A stretch of DNA of 64,000 bases from Burkholderia ambifaria. GTDB lineage: Bacteria; Pseudomonadota; Gammaproteobacteria; Burkholderiales; Burkholderiaceae. Below the pieces are notes generated by a model. The model ran no database searches. It was not told the origin of the DNA and saw only the letters and a list, made by a program, of their open reading frames with translations. The position numbers and the translations under genes were made by a program. This document shows positions 19,003 to 28,263 of the stretch, one piece after another. Positions within the stretch are counted from its first letter, which is position 1; each line of letters starts with the position of its first letter. The DNA is taken from NCBI RefSeq assembly GCF_001443045.1, contig NZ_LKPJ01000005.1:1-64000 (forward strand). Reading direction: 5' to 3'.

Positions 19003-19806
19003 ATGCATCCCATGCTCAACATTGCTGTCAAGGCTGCGCGCCGCGCCGGACAGATCATCAACCGTGCGTCCCTCGACCTCGACCTGATCGAGATCCGCAA
19101 GAAGCAGCAGAACGACTTCGTCACCGAAGTGGACAAGGCCGCCGAAGAGGCGATCATCGAGACGCTGAAGACCGCCTACCCCGACCACGCGATCCTCGCG
19201 GAAGAATCGGGCGAATCAGAGAACGAATCCGAATTCAAGTGGATCATCGATCCGCTCGACGGCACCACCAACTTCATCCACGGCTTCCCGTACTACTGCG
19301 TGTCGATCGCGCTCGAGCACAAGGGTATCGTCACGCAGGCCGTCGTCTACGATCCGAACAAGAACGACCTGTTCACGGCCACCCGCGGCCGCGGTGCGTA
19401 CCTGAACGACCGCCGCATCCGCGTCGGCCGTCGCGACCGCCTCGCGGACGCGCTGGTCGGCACGGGCTTCCCGTTCCGCGAGAAGGACGGCCTCGACGCG
19501 TACGCGCGCCTGTTCACCGAAATGACGCAGGCCTGCACGGGCCTGCGCCGTCCGGGCGCGGCCGCGCTCGACCTCGCGAATGTCGCGGCCGGCCGTCTCG
19601 ACGCGTTCTTCGAGCAAGGCATCAACGTGTGGGACATGGCGGCAGGCAGCCTGCTGATCACCGAAGCCGGCGGCCTCGTGGGCAACTACACGGGCGATGC
19701 CGACTTCCTGCATCGCCATGAGATCGTCGCGGCGAACCCGAAGATCTACGCGCAGATGATCCCGATCCTGAACCGCTACAGCCGCGTGCATCCGGCAGCG
19801 GAGTAA
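19003..19806 (+). CDS. suhB: Inositol-1-monophosphatase family protein SuhB
   Basis: Mg-dependent phosphatase of the inositol monophosphatase family; in E. coli SuhB also supports rRNA antitermination and maturation. The 267-residue product has the metal-site motifs [22 protein letters not shown] and [15 protein letters not shown]. Start set at the ATG at 19003 ([17 protein letters not shown]), the family N-terminus and the E. coli length; the longer in-frame extension is rejected. A GC hairpin terminator follows. Confidence 0.96.
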   Translation: MHPMLNIAVKAARRAGQIINRASLDLDLIEIRKKQQNDFVTEVDKAAEEAIIETLKTAYPDHAILAEESGESENESEFKWIIDPLDGTTNFIHGFPYYCVSIALEHKGIVTQAVVYDPNKNDLFTATRGRGAYLNDRRIRVGRRDRLADALVGTGFPFREKDGLDAYARLFTEMTQACTGLRRPGAAALDLANVAAGRLDAFFEQGINVWDMAAGSLLITEAGGLVGNYTGDADFLHRHEIVAANPKIYAQMIPILNRYSRVHPAAE

Positions 19807-19812
19807 GTCCGG

Positions 19813-19836
19813 GCCGCGCCCGCACGGCGCGGCTTT
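19813..19836 (+). terminator. Terminator of suhB
   Basis: Perfect 8-bp stem GCCGCGCC (19813-19820) with GGCGCGGC (19826-19833), 5-nt loop, then TTT. Short U-run but placed 7 bases after the suhB stop. Confidence 0.65.
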
Positions 19837-20111
19837 CGCATCCACCACTCGCCTGCATCGTCATGATGGAGCGCGCGTTGCCTTCCGGTTGTCCGGGAGG
19901 CGAAGTAAGCTTCTTTATGCAGGGGTTGCCTCAGGCGCCCGTCCTGACTTTGCCCGAGTGGTCCGGCCTGGCCGGTGTATCGCCGCGGGTACCGCGCTTT
20001 CCGATGCCGAATAATCGGCTTCGGGGATGCCCAGGCAGCACATGCCGCCAGCGCCGGCCACCGCCCGTCTCAACACCGCCACGACCTCGTGGCGACCGTA
20101 TCCGAATATTC
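19837..20111. other. Intergenic region before the COG2509 gene
   Basis: About 275 bases without a supportable gene. The plus-strand frame is open upstream of the flavoprotein ATG at 20112, but its composition (Pro/Arg-rich) and content are unlike the family. It presumably holds the promoter of the downstream gene; no clear hexamers seen. Confidence 0.4.
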
Positions 20112-21734
20112 ATGTTACGGCTAAGCGAACTTAAACTCCCGCTCGACCACCCCGAGAGCGCCCTCGAAGCCGCGATTCACGCGCGCCTCAAGGAGCTTGG
20201 CGTGGCAGCAGACGGGCTCCTCCGTTACACGGTGTTCCGCCGTGCGCACGATGCGCGCAAGCGCTCCGACATCAAGCTCACGTATATCGTCGATGTCGAG
20301 CTCAAGGACGAAGCGGCCGTGCTTCCGCAACTCGCCGGCACGCCGCATTGCGGCGTGACGCCCGACATGGCGTACCACTTCGTCGCGAAGGCGCCGGAGC
20401 ACGGCAATTTCCTGCGCCCGGTCGTCATCGGCATGGGGCCGTGCGGTCTGTTTGCGAGCCTGATTCTCGCCCAGATGGGTTTCCGCCCCATCATCCTCGA
20501 ACGCGGCAAGGCCGTGCGCGAGCGCACCAAGGACACCTTCGGCCTGTGGCGCAAAAGCGTCCTCAATCCCGAGTCCAACGTGCAGTTCGGCGAAGGCGGG
20601 GCCGGGACGTTTTCGGATGGCAAGCTGTACAGCCAGATCAAGGATCCGCACCACTACGGTCGCAAGGTGCTCGATGAATTCGTCAAGGCCGGCGCACCGG
20701 AAGACATCCTGTATCTGAGCCGGCCGCACATCGGCACGTTCCGCCTCGTCAGCATGGTGGAAAAGATGCGCGCGACGATCCACGAACTGGGCGGTGAAGT
20801 ACGCTTCGAAACCCGGGTCGAGGACATCGAGATCGATCAGGGCAAGGTGCGCTCGCTGACGCTGTCGAACGGCGAAACGCTGCGCTGCGATCACGTCGTG
20901 CTGGCCGTGGGCCACAGCGCGCGCGACACGTTCCAGATGCTGCACGAGCGCGGCGTCTACGTCGAAGCGAAGCCGTTCTCGCTGGGTTTCCGGATCGAGC
21001 ATCCGCAGGGGCTGATCGATCGCAGCCGCTTCGGCAAGTTCGCGGGCCACAAGCAACTCGGTGCGGCCGACTACAAGGTGGTTCACCACTGCAGCAATGG
21101 ACGCGCGGTCTACAGCTTCTGCATGTGCCCGGGCGGCACGGTGGTCGCAGCAACCTCCGAGCCGGGCCGCGTGGTCACCAACGGCATGAGCCAGTATTCC
21201 CGCGCCGAGCGCAACGCGAACGCGGGCATCGTCGTCGGCATCACGCCGGAAGACTATCCGGGCGGCCCGCTTGCGGGCATCGCATTCCAGCGCAAGTGGG
21301 AAGAGCGCGCGTTCGAACTGGGTGGCGGCGATTACAGCGCGCCGGGCCAGCTGGTCGGCGATTTCATCGCGGGCCGGCCGTCGACGTCGCTGGGCTCCGT
21401 GGTGCCGTCGTACAAGCCGGGCGTGCGCCCGACCGACCTCAGCACCGCGCTCCCCGACTACGTGATCGAAGCCATTCGTGAAGCGCTGCCGCAGATCGAC
21501 AGGAAGATCGCCGGCTTCGCGATGCACGATGCGGTGCTCACCGGCGTGGAGACGCGCACGTCGTCGCCGATCCGGATCCGGCGCAAGGACGATTACCAGA
21601 GCGTAAACGTCGAAGGACTGTATCCGGCCGGCGAAGGCGCCGGGTACGCGGGTGGCATTTATTCGGCCGCCATCGACGGCATCGAAGTCGCGCAGGCGGT
21701 GGCGCTCGATCTGATGTCGGCGCACGCGTCCTGA
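20112..21734 (+). CDS. COG2509-type FAD-dependent dehydrogenase
   Basis: Uncharacterised flavoprotein of 540 residues. An N-terminal domain of about 90 residues (MLRLSELKLPLDHPESALEA) precedes the Rossmann FAD-binding motif VVIGMGPCGLFASLILAQMG, the family signature NVQFGEGGAGTFSDGKLYSQ and a C-terminal FAD contact YPAGEGAGYAGGI. A CMCPGG segment near residue 337 is also typical of the family. Substrate unknown. Start set at the ATG at 20112, where family similarity begins. Lies 305 bases after suhB and 212 before mutS, probably a single-gene unit. Confidence 0.88.
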   Translation: MLRLSELKLPLDHPESALEAAIHARLKELGVAADGLLRYTVFRRAHDARKRSDIKLTYIVDVELKDEAAVLPQLAGTPHCGVTPDMAYHFVAKAPEHGNFLRPVVIGMGPCGLFASLILAQMGFRPIILERGKAVRERTKDTFGLWRKSVLNPESNVQFGEGGAGTFSDGKLYSQIKDPHHYGRKVLDEFVKAGAPEDILYLSRPHIGTFRLVSMVEKMRATIHELGGEVRFETRVEDIEIDQGKVRSLTLSNGETLRCDHVVLAVGHSARDTFQMLHERGVYVEAKPFSLGFRIEHPQGLIDRSRFGKFAGHKQLGAADYKVVHHCSNGRAVYSFCMCPGGTVVAATSEPGRVVTNGMSQYSRAERNANAGIVVGITPEDYPGGPLAGIAFQRKWEERAFELGGGDYSAPGQLVGDFIAGRPSTSLGSVVPSYKPGVRPTDLSTALPDYVIEAIREALPQIDRKIAGFAMHDAVLTGVETRTSSPIRIRRKDDYQSVNVEGLYPAGEGAGYAGGIYSAAIDGIEVAQAVALDLMSAHAS

Positions 21735-21750
21735 TGATTCGCCGGCGAGG

Positions 21751-21778
21751 CTCGGCGCACGACGATTCGTGCGCCGAG
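21751..21778. terminator. Perfect hairpin 3' of the COG2509 gene
   Basis: 12-bp perfect stem CTCGGCGCACGA (21751-21762) with TCGTGCGCCGAG (21767-21778), loop CGAT, 16 bases after the stop codon. No direct U-run, though CTTTT comes 10 bases later. Confidence 0.55.
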
Positions 21779-21946
21779 TGACGCCGGCTTTTCAATGCCT
21801 GCCCGGCAACGAGGTCGAATCGCCCGATCGAGCCGACGGCCGTCGATCGCGAACTCCGGCAACTGGCCGAACGGCGAACTTCGCGCTTGCGTACCGAAGC
21901 CACTGGTAAACTCGGGCAACTCAAGCAACAACTTTACGCCGGATCT

Positions 21947-24604
21947 ATGACCACGCTGTCGCCCGAGGCCTTTGCTGGCCACACTCCGATGATGCAGCAG
22001 TACCTGCGCATCAAGGCCGATCACCCCGACACGCTCGTCTTCTACCGGATGGGCGACTTCTACGAGCTGTTCTTCGAAGACGCTGAGAAGGCCGCGCGCC
22101 TGCTCGACCTGACCCTCACGCAACGCGGTGCATCGGCCGGCACGCCGATCAAGATGGCCGGCGTCCCGCATCACGCGGTCGAACAGTATCTGGCGAAGCT
22201 CGTGAAGATGGGCGAATCGGTCGCGATCTGCGAGCAGATCGGCGACCCGGCCACGTCGAAGGGGCCGGTCGAGCGCAAGGTCGTGCGCGTCGTCACGCCC
22301 GGCACGCTGACCGATGCCGCGCTGCTGTCCGACAAGAACGACGTCTACCTGCTCGCGATGTGCACGGGCCACAACAAGCGCGGCGTCGCGGTCAACATCG
22401 GCCTCGCGTGGCTGAACCTCGCGAGCGGCGCGCTGCGGCTCGCCGAAATCGAACCCGACCAGCTCGGCGCCGCGCTCGAACGCATTCGGCCGGCCGAGAT
22501 CCTGACGGCGGACGGCGCAACCGACGCGATGCCCGCCGGCGCCGGCGCGATCAAGCGCGTGCCGGCGTGGCACTTCGACATCGCATCGGGCACGCAGCGC
22601 CTCTGCGACCAGCTCGACGTCGCCGGGCTCGACGGCTTCGGCGCGCATTCGCTGACGAGCGCGTGCGGCGCGGCGGGTGCGCTGCTGCTATACGCGGCCG
22701 CCACGCAGGGCCAGCAGTTGCGTCACGTGCGCAGCCTGAAGGTCGAGAACGAAACCGAATACATCGGGCTCGATCCGGCGACGCGCCGCAACCTCGAGCT
22801 GACCGAAACGTTGCGCGGCACCGAATCGCCGACGCTGTACTCGCTGCTCGACACCTGCTGCACGACGATGGGCAGCCGCCTGCTGCGTCACTGGCTGCAT
22901 CACCCGCCGCGCGCGTCGGTTGCCGCGCAGTCACGCCAGCAAGCGATCGGCGCACTGCTCGATGCGCCCGCGAACGCGAGCCTCGACGCTCTGCGCAGCG
23001 CGCTGCGCCAGATCGCCGACGTCGAGCGGATCACCGGGCGCCTCGCGCTGCTGTCCGCGCGGCCGCGCGACCTGTCGAGCCTGCGCGACACATTCGCTGC
23101 GCTGCCGGCACTGCGCGAGCGCATCAGCGCAATCGTCGCGAACGCGGATGCGCTCACGCGCGTCGACGCGGCGCTCGCACCGCCCGCCGAATGCCTCGAC
23201 CTGCTGACGAGCGCGATCGCCCCCGAGCCGGCCGCGATGGTGCGCGACGGCGGCGTGATCGCGCGCGGCTACGATGCCGAACTTGACGAGCTGCGCGACA
23301 TCTCCGAGAACTGCGGCCAGTTCCTCATCGATCTCGAGGCACGCGAGCGCACCCGCACCGGCATCGCGAACCTGCGCGTCGAATACAACAAGGTGCACGG
23401 CTTCTACATCGAGGTCACGCGCGGCCAGACCGACAAGGTGCCCGACGATTATCGCCGGCGCCAGACGCTGAAGAATGCCGAGCGCTACATCACGCCGGAA
23501 CTGAAGACCTTCGAAGACAAGGCGCTGTCCGCGCAGGAGCGCGCACTGGCCCGCGAGCGCGCGCTGTACGACGGCGTGCTGCAGGCGCTGCTGCCGTTCA
23601 TTCCCGAGTGCCAGCGCGTCGCGTCGGCGCTCGCGGAGCTCGATGTGCTCGCCGCCTTCGCCGAGCGTGCCCGCACGCTCGACTGGGTCGCACCGGCCTT
23701 CACCGACGAAATCGGCATCGAGATCGAACAGGGGCGCCACCCCGTCGTCGAAGCCCAGGTCGAGCAGTTCATCGCAAACGACTGCCGGTTCGGCGCCGAG
23801 CGCAAGCTGCTGTTGATCACCGGCCCGAACATGGGCGGCAAGTCGACGTTCATGCGCCAGACGGCGCTGATCGCGCTGATGGCATACGTCGGCAGCTACG
23901 TGCCCGCGAAGGCGGCGTGCTTCGGCTCGATCGACCGCATCTTCACGCGGATCGGCGCGGCCGACGACCTCGCCGGCGGCCGTTCGACCTTCATGGTCGA
24001 GATGACCGAAGCCGCCGCGATCCTCAACGACGCGACGCCGCAAAGCCTCGTGCTGATGGACGAAATCGGCCGCGGCACGTCGACGTTCGACGGCCTCGCG
24101 CTCGCGTGGGCCATCGCGCGTCACCTGCTCGCGCAAAACGGCTGCTACACGCTGTTCGCGACGCACTACTTCGAGCTGACGCAACTGCCGGCCGAATTCC
24201 CGCAAGCGGCGAACGTCCATCTGTCGGCCGTCGAGCACGGCCACGGCATCGTGTTCCTGCACGCGGTCAACGAAGGCCCGGCGAACCAGAGCTACGGGCT
24301 GCAGGTTGCGCAACTCGCGGGCGTGCCGGCGCCGGTGATCCGCGCCGCGCGCAAGCATCTCGCGTATCTCGAACAGCAGTCGGCCACGCAGCACACGCCG
24401 CAACTCGACCTGTTCAGCGCGCCGCCCGCCGCAGCCGACGAATTCGAATGTGCGGAAGCGCCGGCGCCGTCCGACATCCCGCATCCGGCGCTCGAGAAGC
24501 TGCGCGACATCGATCCCGACGACCTCAAGCCGCGCGAAGCGCTCGACCTGCTGTACGAACTGCGCACGCTCGTCCGCTCGCACGATGCCGACGGGCACGC
24601 ATAA
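21947..24604 (+). CDS. mutS: DNA mismatch repair protein MutS
   Basis: Recognises mismatches and starts methyl-directed repair. 885 residues with the mismatch-contact motif [14 protein letters not shown] (Phe-X-Glu) near residue 33, the connector, lever and clamp domains, and the C-terminal ATPase: Walker [14 protein letters not shown], the segment STFMVEMTE and Walker [17 protein letters not shown], then ATHYFELTQ. The start at the ATG at 21947 gives the usual N-terminus; it is slightly longer than E. coli MutS. Its last 20 bases overlap the next gene. Confidence 0.98.
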   Translation: MTTLSPEAFAGHTPMMQQYLRIKADHPDTLVFYRMGDFYELFFEDAEKAARLLDLTLTQRGASAGTPIKMAGVPHHAVEQYLAKLVKMGESVAICEQIGDPATSKGPVERKVVRVVTPGTLTDAALLSDKNDVYLLAMCTGHNKRGVAVNIGLAWLNLASGALRLAEIEPDQLGAALERIRPAEILTADGATDAMPAGAGAIKRVPAWHFDIASGTQRLCDQLDVAGLDGFGAHSLTSACGAAGALLLYAAATQGQQLRHVRSLKVENETEYIGLDPATRRNLELTETLRGTESPTLYSLLDTCCTTMGSRLLRHWLHHPPRASVAAQSRQQAIGALLDAPANASLDALRSALRQIADVERITGRLALLSARPRDLSSLRDTFAALPALRERISAIVANADALTRVDAALAPPAECLDLLTSAIAPEPAAMVRDGGVIARGYDAELDELRDISENCGQFLIDLEARERTRTGIANLRVEYNKVHGFYIEVTRGQTDKVPDDYRRRQTLKNAERYITPELKTFEDKALSAQERALARERALYDGVLQALLPFIPECQRVASALAELDVLAAFAERARTLDWVAPAFTDEIGIEIEQGRHPVVEAQVEQFIANDCRFGAERKLLLITGPNMGGKSTFMRQTALIALMAYVGSYVPAKAACFGSIDRIFTRIGAADDLAGGRSTFMVEMTEAAAILNDATPQSLVLMDEIGRGTSTFDGLALAWAIARHLLAQNGCYTLFATHYFELTQLPAEFPQAANVHLSAVEHGHGIVFLHAVNEGPANQSYGLQVAQLAGVPAPVIRAARKHLAYLEQQSATQHTPQLDLFSAPPAAADEFECAEAPAPSDIPHPALEKLRDIDPDDLKPREALDLLYELRTLVRSHDADGHA

Positions 24605-25856
24605 ACGCCTCCCGCCGGGTCGGTCGGCCCGCACCGCGGCCGCGCTGGTCGCGGCGGCGCTCGCGCTGGCACTGACCAGCGCGCTCGCGGCACCGCCCAA
24701 GCGTGCCGCCCCGCCCTACTCGTTCGCGATCGTGTCGGGCGTGATCGACGTACCGGCCGACGAGCCTGCCGCGCAGAGGCTGTTCGAATCGATCGCTCGC
24801 GAGCGCAACCTGGCCTTTGTCGTCTATGCGGGCGACATCAAGGGCGCGAAGGAAGCGTGCCGCGACTCGCTGTACACGCAGCGCGGCGCGATCCTGGACG
24901 CGTCGCGCGTGCCGCTCGTGTTCATACCCGGCCATGACGACTGGGTGACGTGCAACACTGCGGCCGGCGGCGGCTACGACCCGGTCGAACGCCTGGACTT
25001 CCTGCGCCAGACGCTGCTTGCCGACGCGGCGCTGCCCGACCCCGGCGCGCTGCAGATCACGCGCGAAAGCGAAGTCGCCCGCTTCCGGCCCTACCGCGAA
25101 AACGCGCGCTGGATGCACGACGATGTCGTCTATGTCGCGCTGAACGCACCGGCGCCGAACAATCACTACCTGACGGCCGGCGGTCGCAACGGCGAATTCG
25201 AGGACCGCATCATCGCGAACGGCTTCTGGATCGATCATGCGGCCGAATATGCGAAACGGCGCGAAGCGCGCGCCATGGTGGTGATTTTCGAAGGCGATCC
25301 GCAATTCGATCGCTATGAGCGCGCCGAACGCTTCGCATGGTTGCGCTTCAACCGGCCGCGCATCCGCGACGGCTTCCGTGAGCTGAAACGAACGCTGGTG
25401 AAGGCGGCGGCGACTTTCCGCGGCCCGATCCTGGTGATGCACGCGAGCAACGCGCCGCTTGCGACCGGCTTCCTGATCGATCGCCCGCTGCATGCGGACG
25501 ACGGTGTGCTGGTGGGAAATGTGACGCGCGTCGCGATCGGACCGCGTCATCCGGCAAATCAGTGGGTGAAAGTCAGCGTATCGCCTGCACGACAGACGAT
25601 CTTCAACGTGAGCCTGCAGGACGTCCCGAAGAACCTGCCGATCCCGCCCACGCTGCCGGTCGTGCCGCGAGACGATGTCCCGCTGCCTCAGATGCCGGAA
25701 ATCCCGGCGTTGCCGGCACTGCCCGACTCGTCGTCGGTCGCGCCGCCGCTGCAAGGCGACGGCACGACGCCGGGCGGTGCCTCGTGGCCCGCGCCGCCCC
25801 CTGCCTCAGGGCCGGCGCCCGGCCTGCCTGCCAGTTCAGTGCAGGGTACGCCCTGA
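24585..25856 (+). CDS. Secreted calcineurin-like phosphoesterase-like protein
   Basis: A 423-residue protein I cannot name. It starts inside the mutS end (ATG at 24585, 20-base overlap), so it is translationally linked to mutS. A signal peptide-like segment ([20 protein letters not shown]) is followed by patterns of the calcineurin phosphoesterase fold: [10 protein letters not shown] around residue 80, [10 protein letters not shown] near 117, and HASN near 286 (VMHASN). The first metal-binding DxH is not obvious. The last 70 residues are Pro-rich ([20 protein letters not shown]). Likely a periplasmic or wall-associated hydrolase; substrate unknown. Its 3' end overlaps slyD by 21 bases on the other strand. 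Confidence 0.75.
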   Translation: MPTGTHKRLPPGRSARTAAALVAAALALALTSALAAPPKRAAPPYSFAIVSGVIDVPADEPAAQRLFESIARERNLAFVVYAGDIKGAKEACRDSLYTQRGAILDASRVPLVFIPGHDDWVTCNTAAGGGYDPVERLDFLRQTLLADAALPDPGALQITRESEVARFRPYRENARWMHDDVVYVALNAPAPNNHYLTAGGRNGEFEDRIIANGFWIDHAAEYAKRREARAMVVIFEGDPQFDRYERAERFAWLRFNRPRIRDGFRELKRTLVKAAATFRGPILVMHASNAPLATGFLIDRPLHADDGVLVGNVTRVAIGPRHPANQWVKVSVSPARQTIFNVSLQDVPKNLPIPPTLPVVPRDDVPLPQMPEIPALPALPDSSSVAPPLQGDGTTPGGASWPAPPPASGPAPGLPASSVQGTP

Positions 25857-26384
25857 CGGCGTGTCGCCGTCACCGTCCTCGTCTTCGTCCTCGTCGACGA
25901 TTTCGAGGCCTTCCGCGCCGTGTGCGTGCTCATGCTCGATCTCGTCCTCGGTCGCTTCGCGAACGTCCTTGACCGTGAGCGCGAAACGCAGCGCCATGCC
26001 CGCGAGCGGGTGGTTACCGTCGAGCACGACCTTGTCCTCGGCGATGTCGGTGACCGTGTAGATCAGCGAATCCACTTCCTCGTCGCCGTCCTCCGGCGTG
26101 CCTTCGAACTGCATGCCCACTTCGAGCGGCTCGGGAAAACGGTCGCGCGGCTCGATCTTCACGAGCTCGGGATCGTAGTCGCCGAACGCGTCCTGCGGCT
26201 CGAGCTGAATCTGCGCCTGGTAACCGGGCTCGTGGCCGTCGAGCTGTTCCTCGATCTTGGGGAACGTGCCATCATAGCCGCCGTGCAGATAGACCATCGG
26301 CTCGTCGCTCTCCTCGATCAGATTGCCTTGCGCATCCGACAGCTTGTAAGTGACCGACACGACGGTGTTTTTTGCGATTTTCAT
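25836..26384 (-). CDS. slyD: FKBP-type peptidyl-prolyl isomerase, SlyD-like
   Basis: Cytosolic FKBP-type prolyl isomerase and chaperone. 182 residues: FKBP strand and SlyD-type start MKIAKNTVVSVTYKLSDAQG, VYLHGGYDGTFPKIEEQLDG, the inserted-flap (IF) chaperone domain and NHPLAGMALRFALTV. The C-terminal tail is Asp/Glu-rich with some His (EIEHEHAHGAEG, then DEDEDEDGDGD) instead of the Cys/His nickel tail of E. coli SlyD. It is divergent from roxA (32 bases between start codons) and overlaps the convergent phosphoesterase gene by 21 bases. GGGAGA is its ribosome binding site. Confidence 0.92.
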   Translation of the reverse strand: MKIAKNTVVSVTYKLSDAQGNLIEESDEPMVYLHGGYDGTFPKIEEQLDGHEPGYQAQIQLEPQDAFGDYDPELVKIEPRDRFPEPLEVGMQFEGTPEDGDEEVDSLIYTVTDIAEDKVVLDGNHPLAGMALRFALTVKDVREATEDEIEHEHAHGAEGLEIVDEDEDEDGDGDTPSGRTLH

Positions 26385-26416
26385 CCAATTCTCCCAAATA
26401 CAAGTCTCATTATACG

Positions 26417-27637
26417 ATGCGCAACCGGTCTCAAGCCGAACCGCGGGATGCCGCTGCCGCCCCGCTCGGCGCGCCGCCCTCCGATCTTCCCACGCCGCTG
26501 CTCGGCGGTCTCTCGCCGGCGCAATTCATGCGCCGTTACTGGCAGAAGAAGCCGCTGCTGATCCGCCAGGCGATCCCCGGCGTGAAACCGCCGGTCACGC
26601 GCGATGCACTGTTCGAGCTGGCAGCCGACTATGACGCCGAATCGCGACTGATCACCCATTTTCGTAACAAGTGGCAACTGGCGCACGGTCCGTTCGAGCC
26701 GGGCGCGCTGCCTGCCGTTTCGCGCAAGTCCTGGTCCTTGCTCGTCCAGGGGCTCGACCTGCACGTCGACGCGGCCCGCGCGCTGCTCGACCGCTTTCGC
26801 TTCATCCCGGACGCGCGCCTCGATGACCTGATGATTTCGTACGCGACGGACGGCGGCGGCGTCGGCCCGCACTTCGACTCGTACGACGTGTTCCTGCTGC
26901 AGGTCGAGGGCCGGCGCCGCTGGCGCATCGGCGCACAGAAGGACCTGTCGCTGCAGCCGGACGTGCCGCTGAAGATCCTCGAGCATTTCGAGCCGAGCGA
27001 CGAATGGGTGCTGGAGCCGGGCGACATGCTGTACCTGCCGCCGCACATCGCGCACGACGGCGTGGCCGAAGGCGAATGCATGACCTGCTCGATCGGCTTT
27101 CGGGCCCCGTCCGCCGGGGAACTGGGCGCGCAATTCCTGTACTACCTCGCGGAACGCGGCGGCCTGCGTGACGAGCACGGCGACGATCTCTACCGCGACC
27201 CGAAGCAGCCGGCGGTCGACGCGCCTGCGCAGTTGCCGCCGGCGATGGTCGAGAGCGTCGCCGAGATCGTCGATGCGATCCGCTGGCGCAAGCGCGACGT
27301 CGCCGAATTCCTCGGCTGCTACTTGAGCGAACCGAAATCGAACGTCGTATTCGAGCCGCCGGCACGCCCGCTGTCCGAGGCCGCGTTCGTCACGCAAGCG
27401 TCACGCCGAGGCGTGTATCTCGACAGAAGGGCCGCATTGATGTATAACGCGCGCTCGTACTTCATCAATGGCGAGGAAGAACCGCTCGAGCAAGCCGGCG
27501 AATGGCTGCCCGAACTGGCCAATCTGCGCCACATGGAGGCGAAACGGTTTGTAACACTATCCCGGGTTCCCTCAATGACAGCCTTGCTGCACGAGTGGTA
27601 TTGTGCGGGCTGGATACGGGTCGGAAACCGGATTTAG
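26417..27637 (+). CDS. Cupin/JmjC ribosomal oxygenase (RoxA/YcfD type)
   Basis: Fe(II)/2-oxoglutarate-dependent hydroxylase; the E. coli homologue hydroxylates an Arg of ribosomal protein L16. 406 residues: N-terminal segment with FMRRYWQKKPLLIRQA, the metal-binding triad with HxD in GVGPHFDSYDVFLLQ and the second His in LYLPPHIAHDGVAEGE, the WRIG strand, and the C-terminal winged-helix-like domain with WRKRDVAEFLGCYLSEPK. The start at the ATG at 26417 lacks a visible Shine-Dalgarno sequence; the next internal Met is inside the conserved domain. Divergent from slyD. Confidence 0.9.
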   Translation: MRNRSQAEPRDAAAAPLGAPPSDLPTPLLGGLSPAQFMRRYWQKKPLLIRQAIPGVKPPVTRDALFELAADYDAESRLITHFRNKWQLAHGPFEPGALPAVSRKSWSLLVQGLDLHVDAARALLDRFRFIPDARLDDLMISYATDGGGVGPHFDSYDVFLLQVEGRRRWRIGAQKDLSLQPDVPLKILEHFEPSDEWVLEPGDMLYLPPHIAHDGVAEGECMTCSIGFRAPSAGELGAQFLYYLAERGGLRDEHGDDLYRDPKQPAVDAPAQLPPAMVESVAEIVDAIRWRKRDVAEFLGCYLSEPKSNVVFEPPARPLSEAAFVTQASRRGVYLDRRAALMYNARSYFINGEEEPLEQAGEWLPELANLRHMEAKRFVTLSRVPSMTALLHEWYCAGWIRVGNRI

Positions 27638-27729
27638 TGAGTCGCCCCGTATGCCCGTGCAGATCAAATTCTGTATGGGAAAGACAACGTATTGACCCCG
27701 CATTTGTCGACGGTCGATAGGAAAGTGCA

Positions 27730-27735
27730 TATAAT
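27730..27735 (+). promoter_or_regulatory. -10 element for the Ala/Ser-rich lipoprotein
   Basis: A consensus -10 hexamer TATAAT lies about 130 bases upstream of the lipoprotein start. The -35 is imperfect (candidate GTCGAC at 27706-27711, 18-base spacing). The rest of the 27638-27866 gap is an untranslated leader of about 125 bases with no gene. Confidence 0.55.
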
Positions 27736-27866
27736 TTCCGCCCAAGCCGTAGGGAAGATTCACGCTCTAGAAGTGCGTCTCCACCAGCGGCCCAGGTCGG
27801 TGTTGGAGCACATTACCGGTATTGTTTCGCGCTGTTGCTTACCTTTAACCATAAAAGGACGTGATC

Positions 27867-28130
27867 ATGAAGAAATCCCTCCTCGTAGCTTCCCTGTTGG
27901 CTGCTGTTGCACTGGCTGCTTGCAACAAGAGCGCTGATCAAGCTGCTTCGTCGGCTGCTAGCGACGCTTCGGCTGCTGCTTCGTCGGCTGCTTCGGCAGT
28001 TGCTGGTGCTGCGAGCGACGCTTCGGCTGCTGCTTCGTCGGCGACGGCTGCTGCGAGCGACGCAGCTGCTGCTGTGGCGTCGGCTGCTTCGGCAGCGACG
28101 GCTGCTCCGGCTTCGGGCGCAAGCCAGTAA
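27867..28130 (+). CDS. Small Ala/Ser-rich lipoprotein
   Basis: 87-residue lipoprotein of unknown role. MKKSLLVASLLAAVALAAC is a textbook signal with the lipidated Cys at residue 19; the mature part is made almost only of Ala, Ser and Asp in repeats of the type SAASDASAAA, predicted to be one long helix. Start at the ATG at 27867, with AAAGGA in front; a GTG two codons earlier is less likely. Codon use is odd: many GCT codons, while neighbours use GCC/GCG. With a consensus -10 and a strong terminator it looks like a highly expressed monocistronic gene, functionally like a murein-lipoprotein spacer (inference). Confidence 0.85.
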   Translation: MKKSLLVASLLAAVALAACNKSADQAASSAASDASAAASSAASAVAGAASDASAAASSATAAASDAAAAVASAASAATAAPASGASQ

Positions 28131-28153
28131 GCCTCAGCATCAGCTGAAAAAAA

Positions 28154-28178
28154 ACCGGCCCTTCGGGCCGGTTTTTTT
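28154..28178 (+). terminator. Terminator of the Ala/Ser-rich lipoprotein
   Basis: 8-bp stem ACCGGCCC (28154-28161) with GGGCCGGT (28165-28172), 3-nt loop, then seven T; A-run on the other side, so it can also serve the minus strand, where the MBL gene ends at 28264. Confidence 0.92.
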
Positions 28179-28263
28179 ATGTCTGTCGGTTCCGCATGCC
28201 GGGCCAGGCAGCCGGGCCGGACAAGATGCCGCCCCGCCCCTCTTGCGCCCCTTGCGCGCCCGC

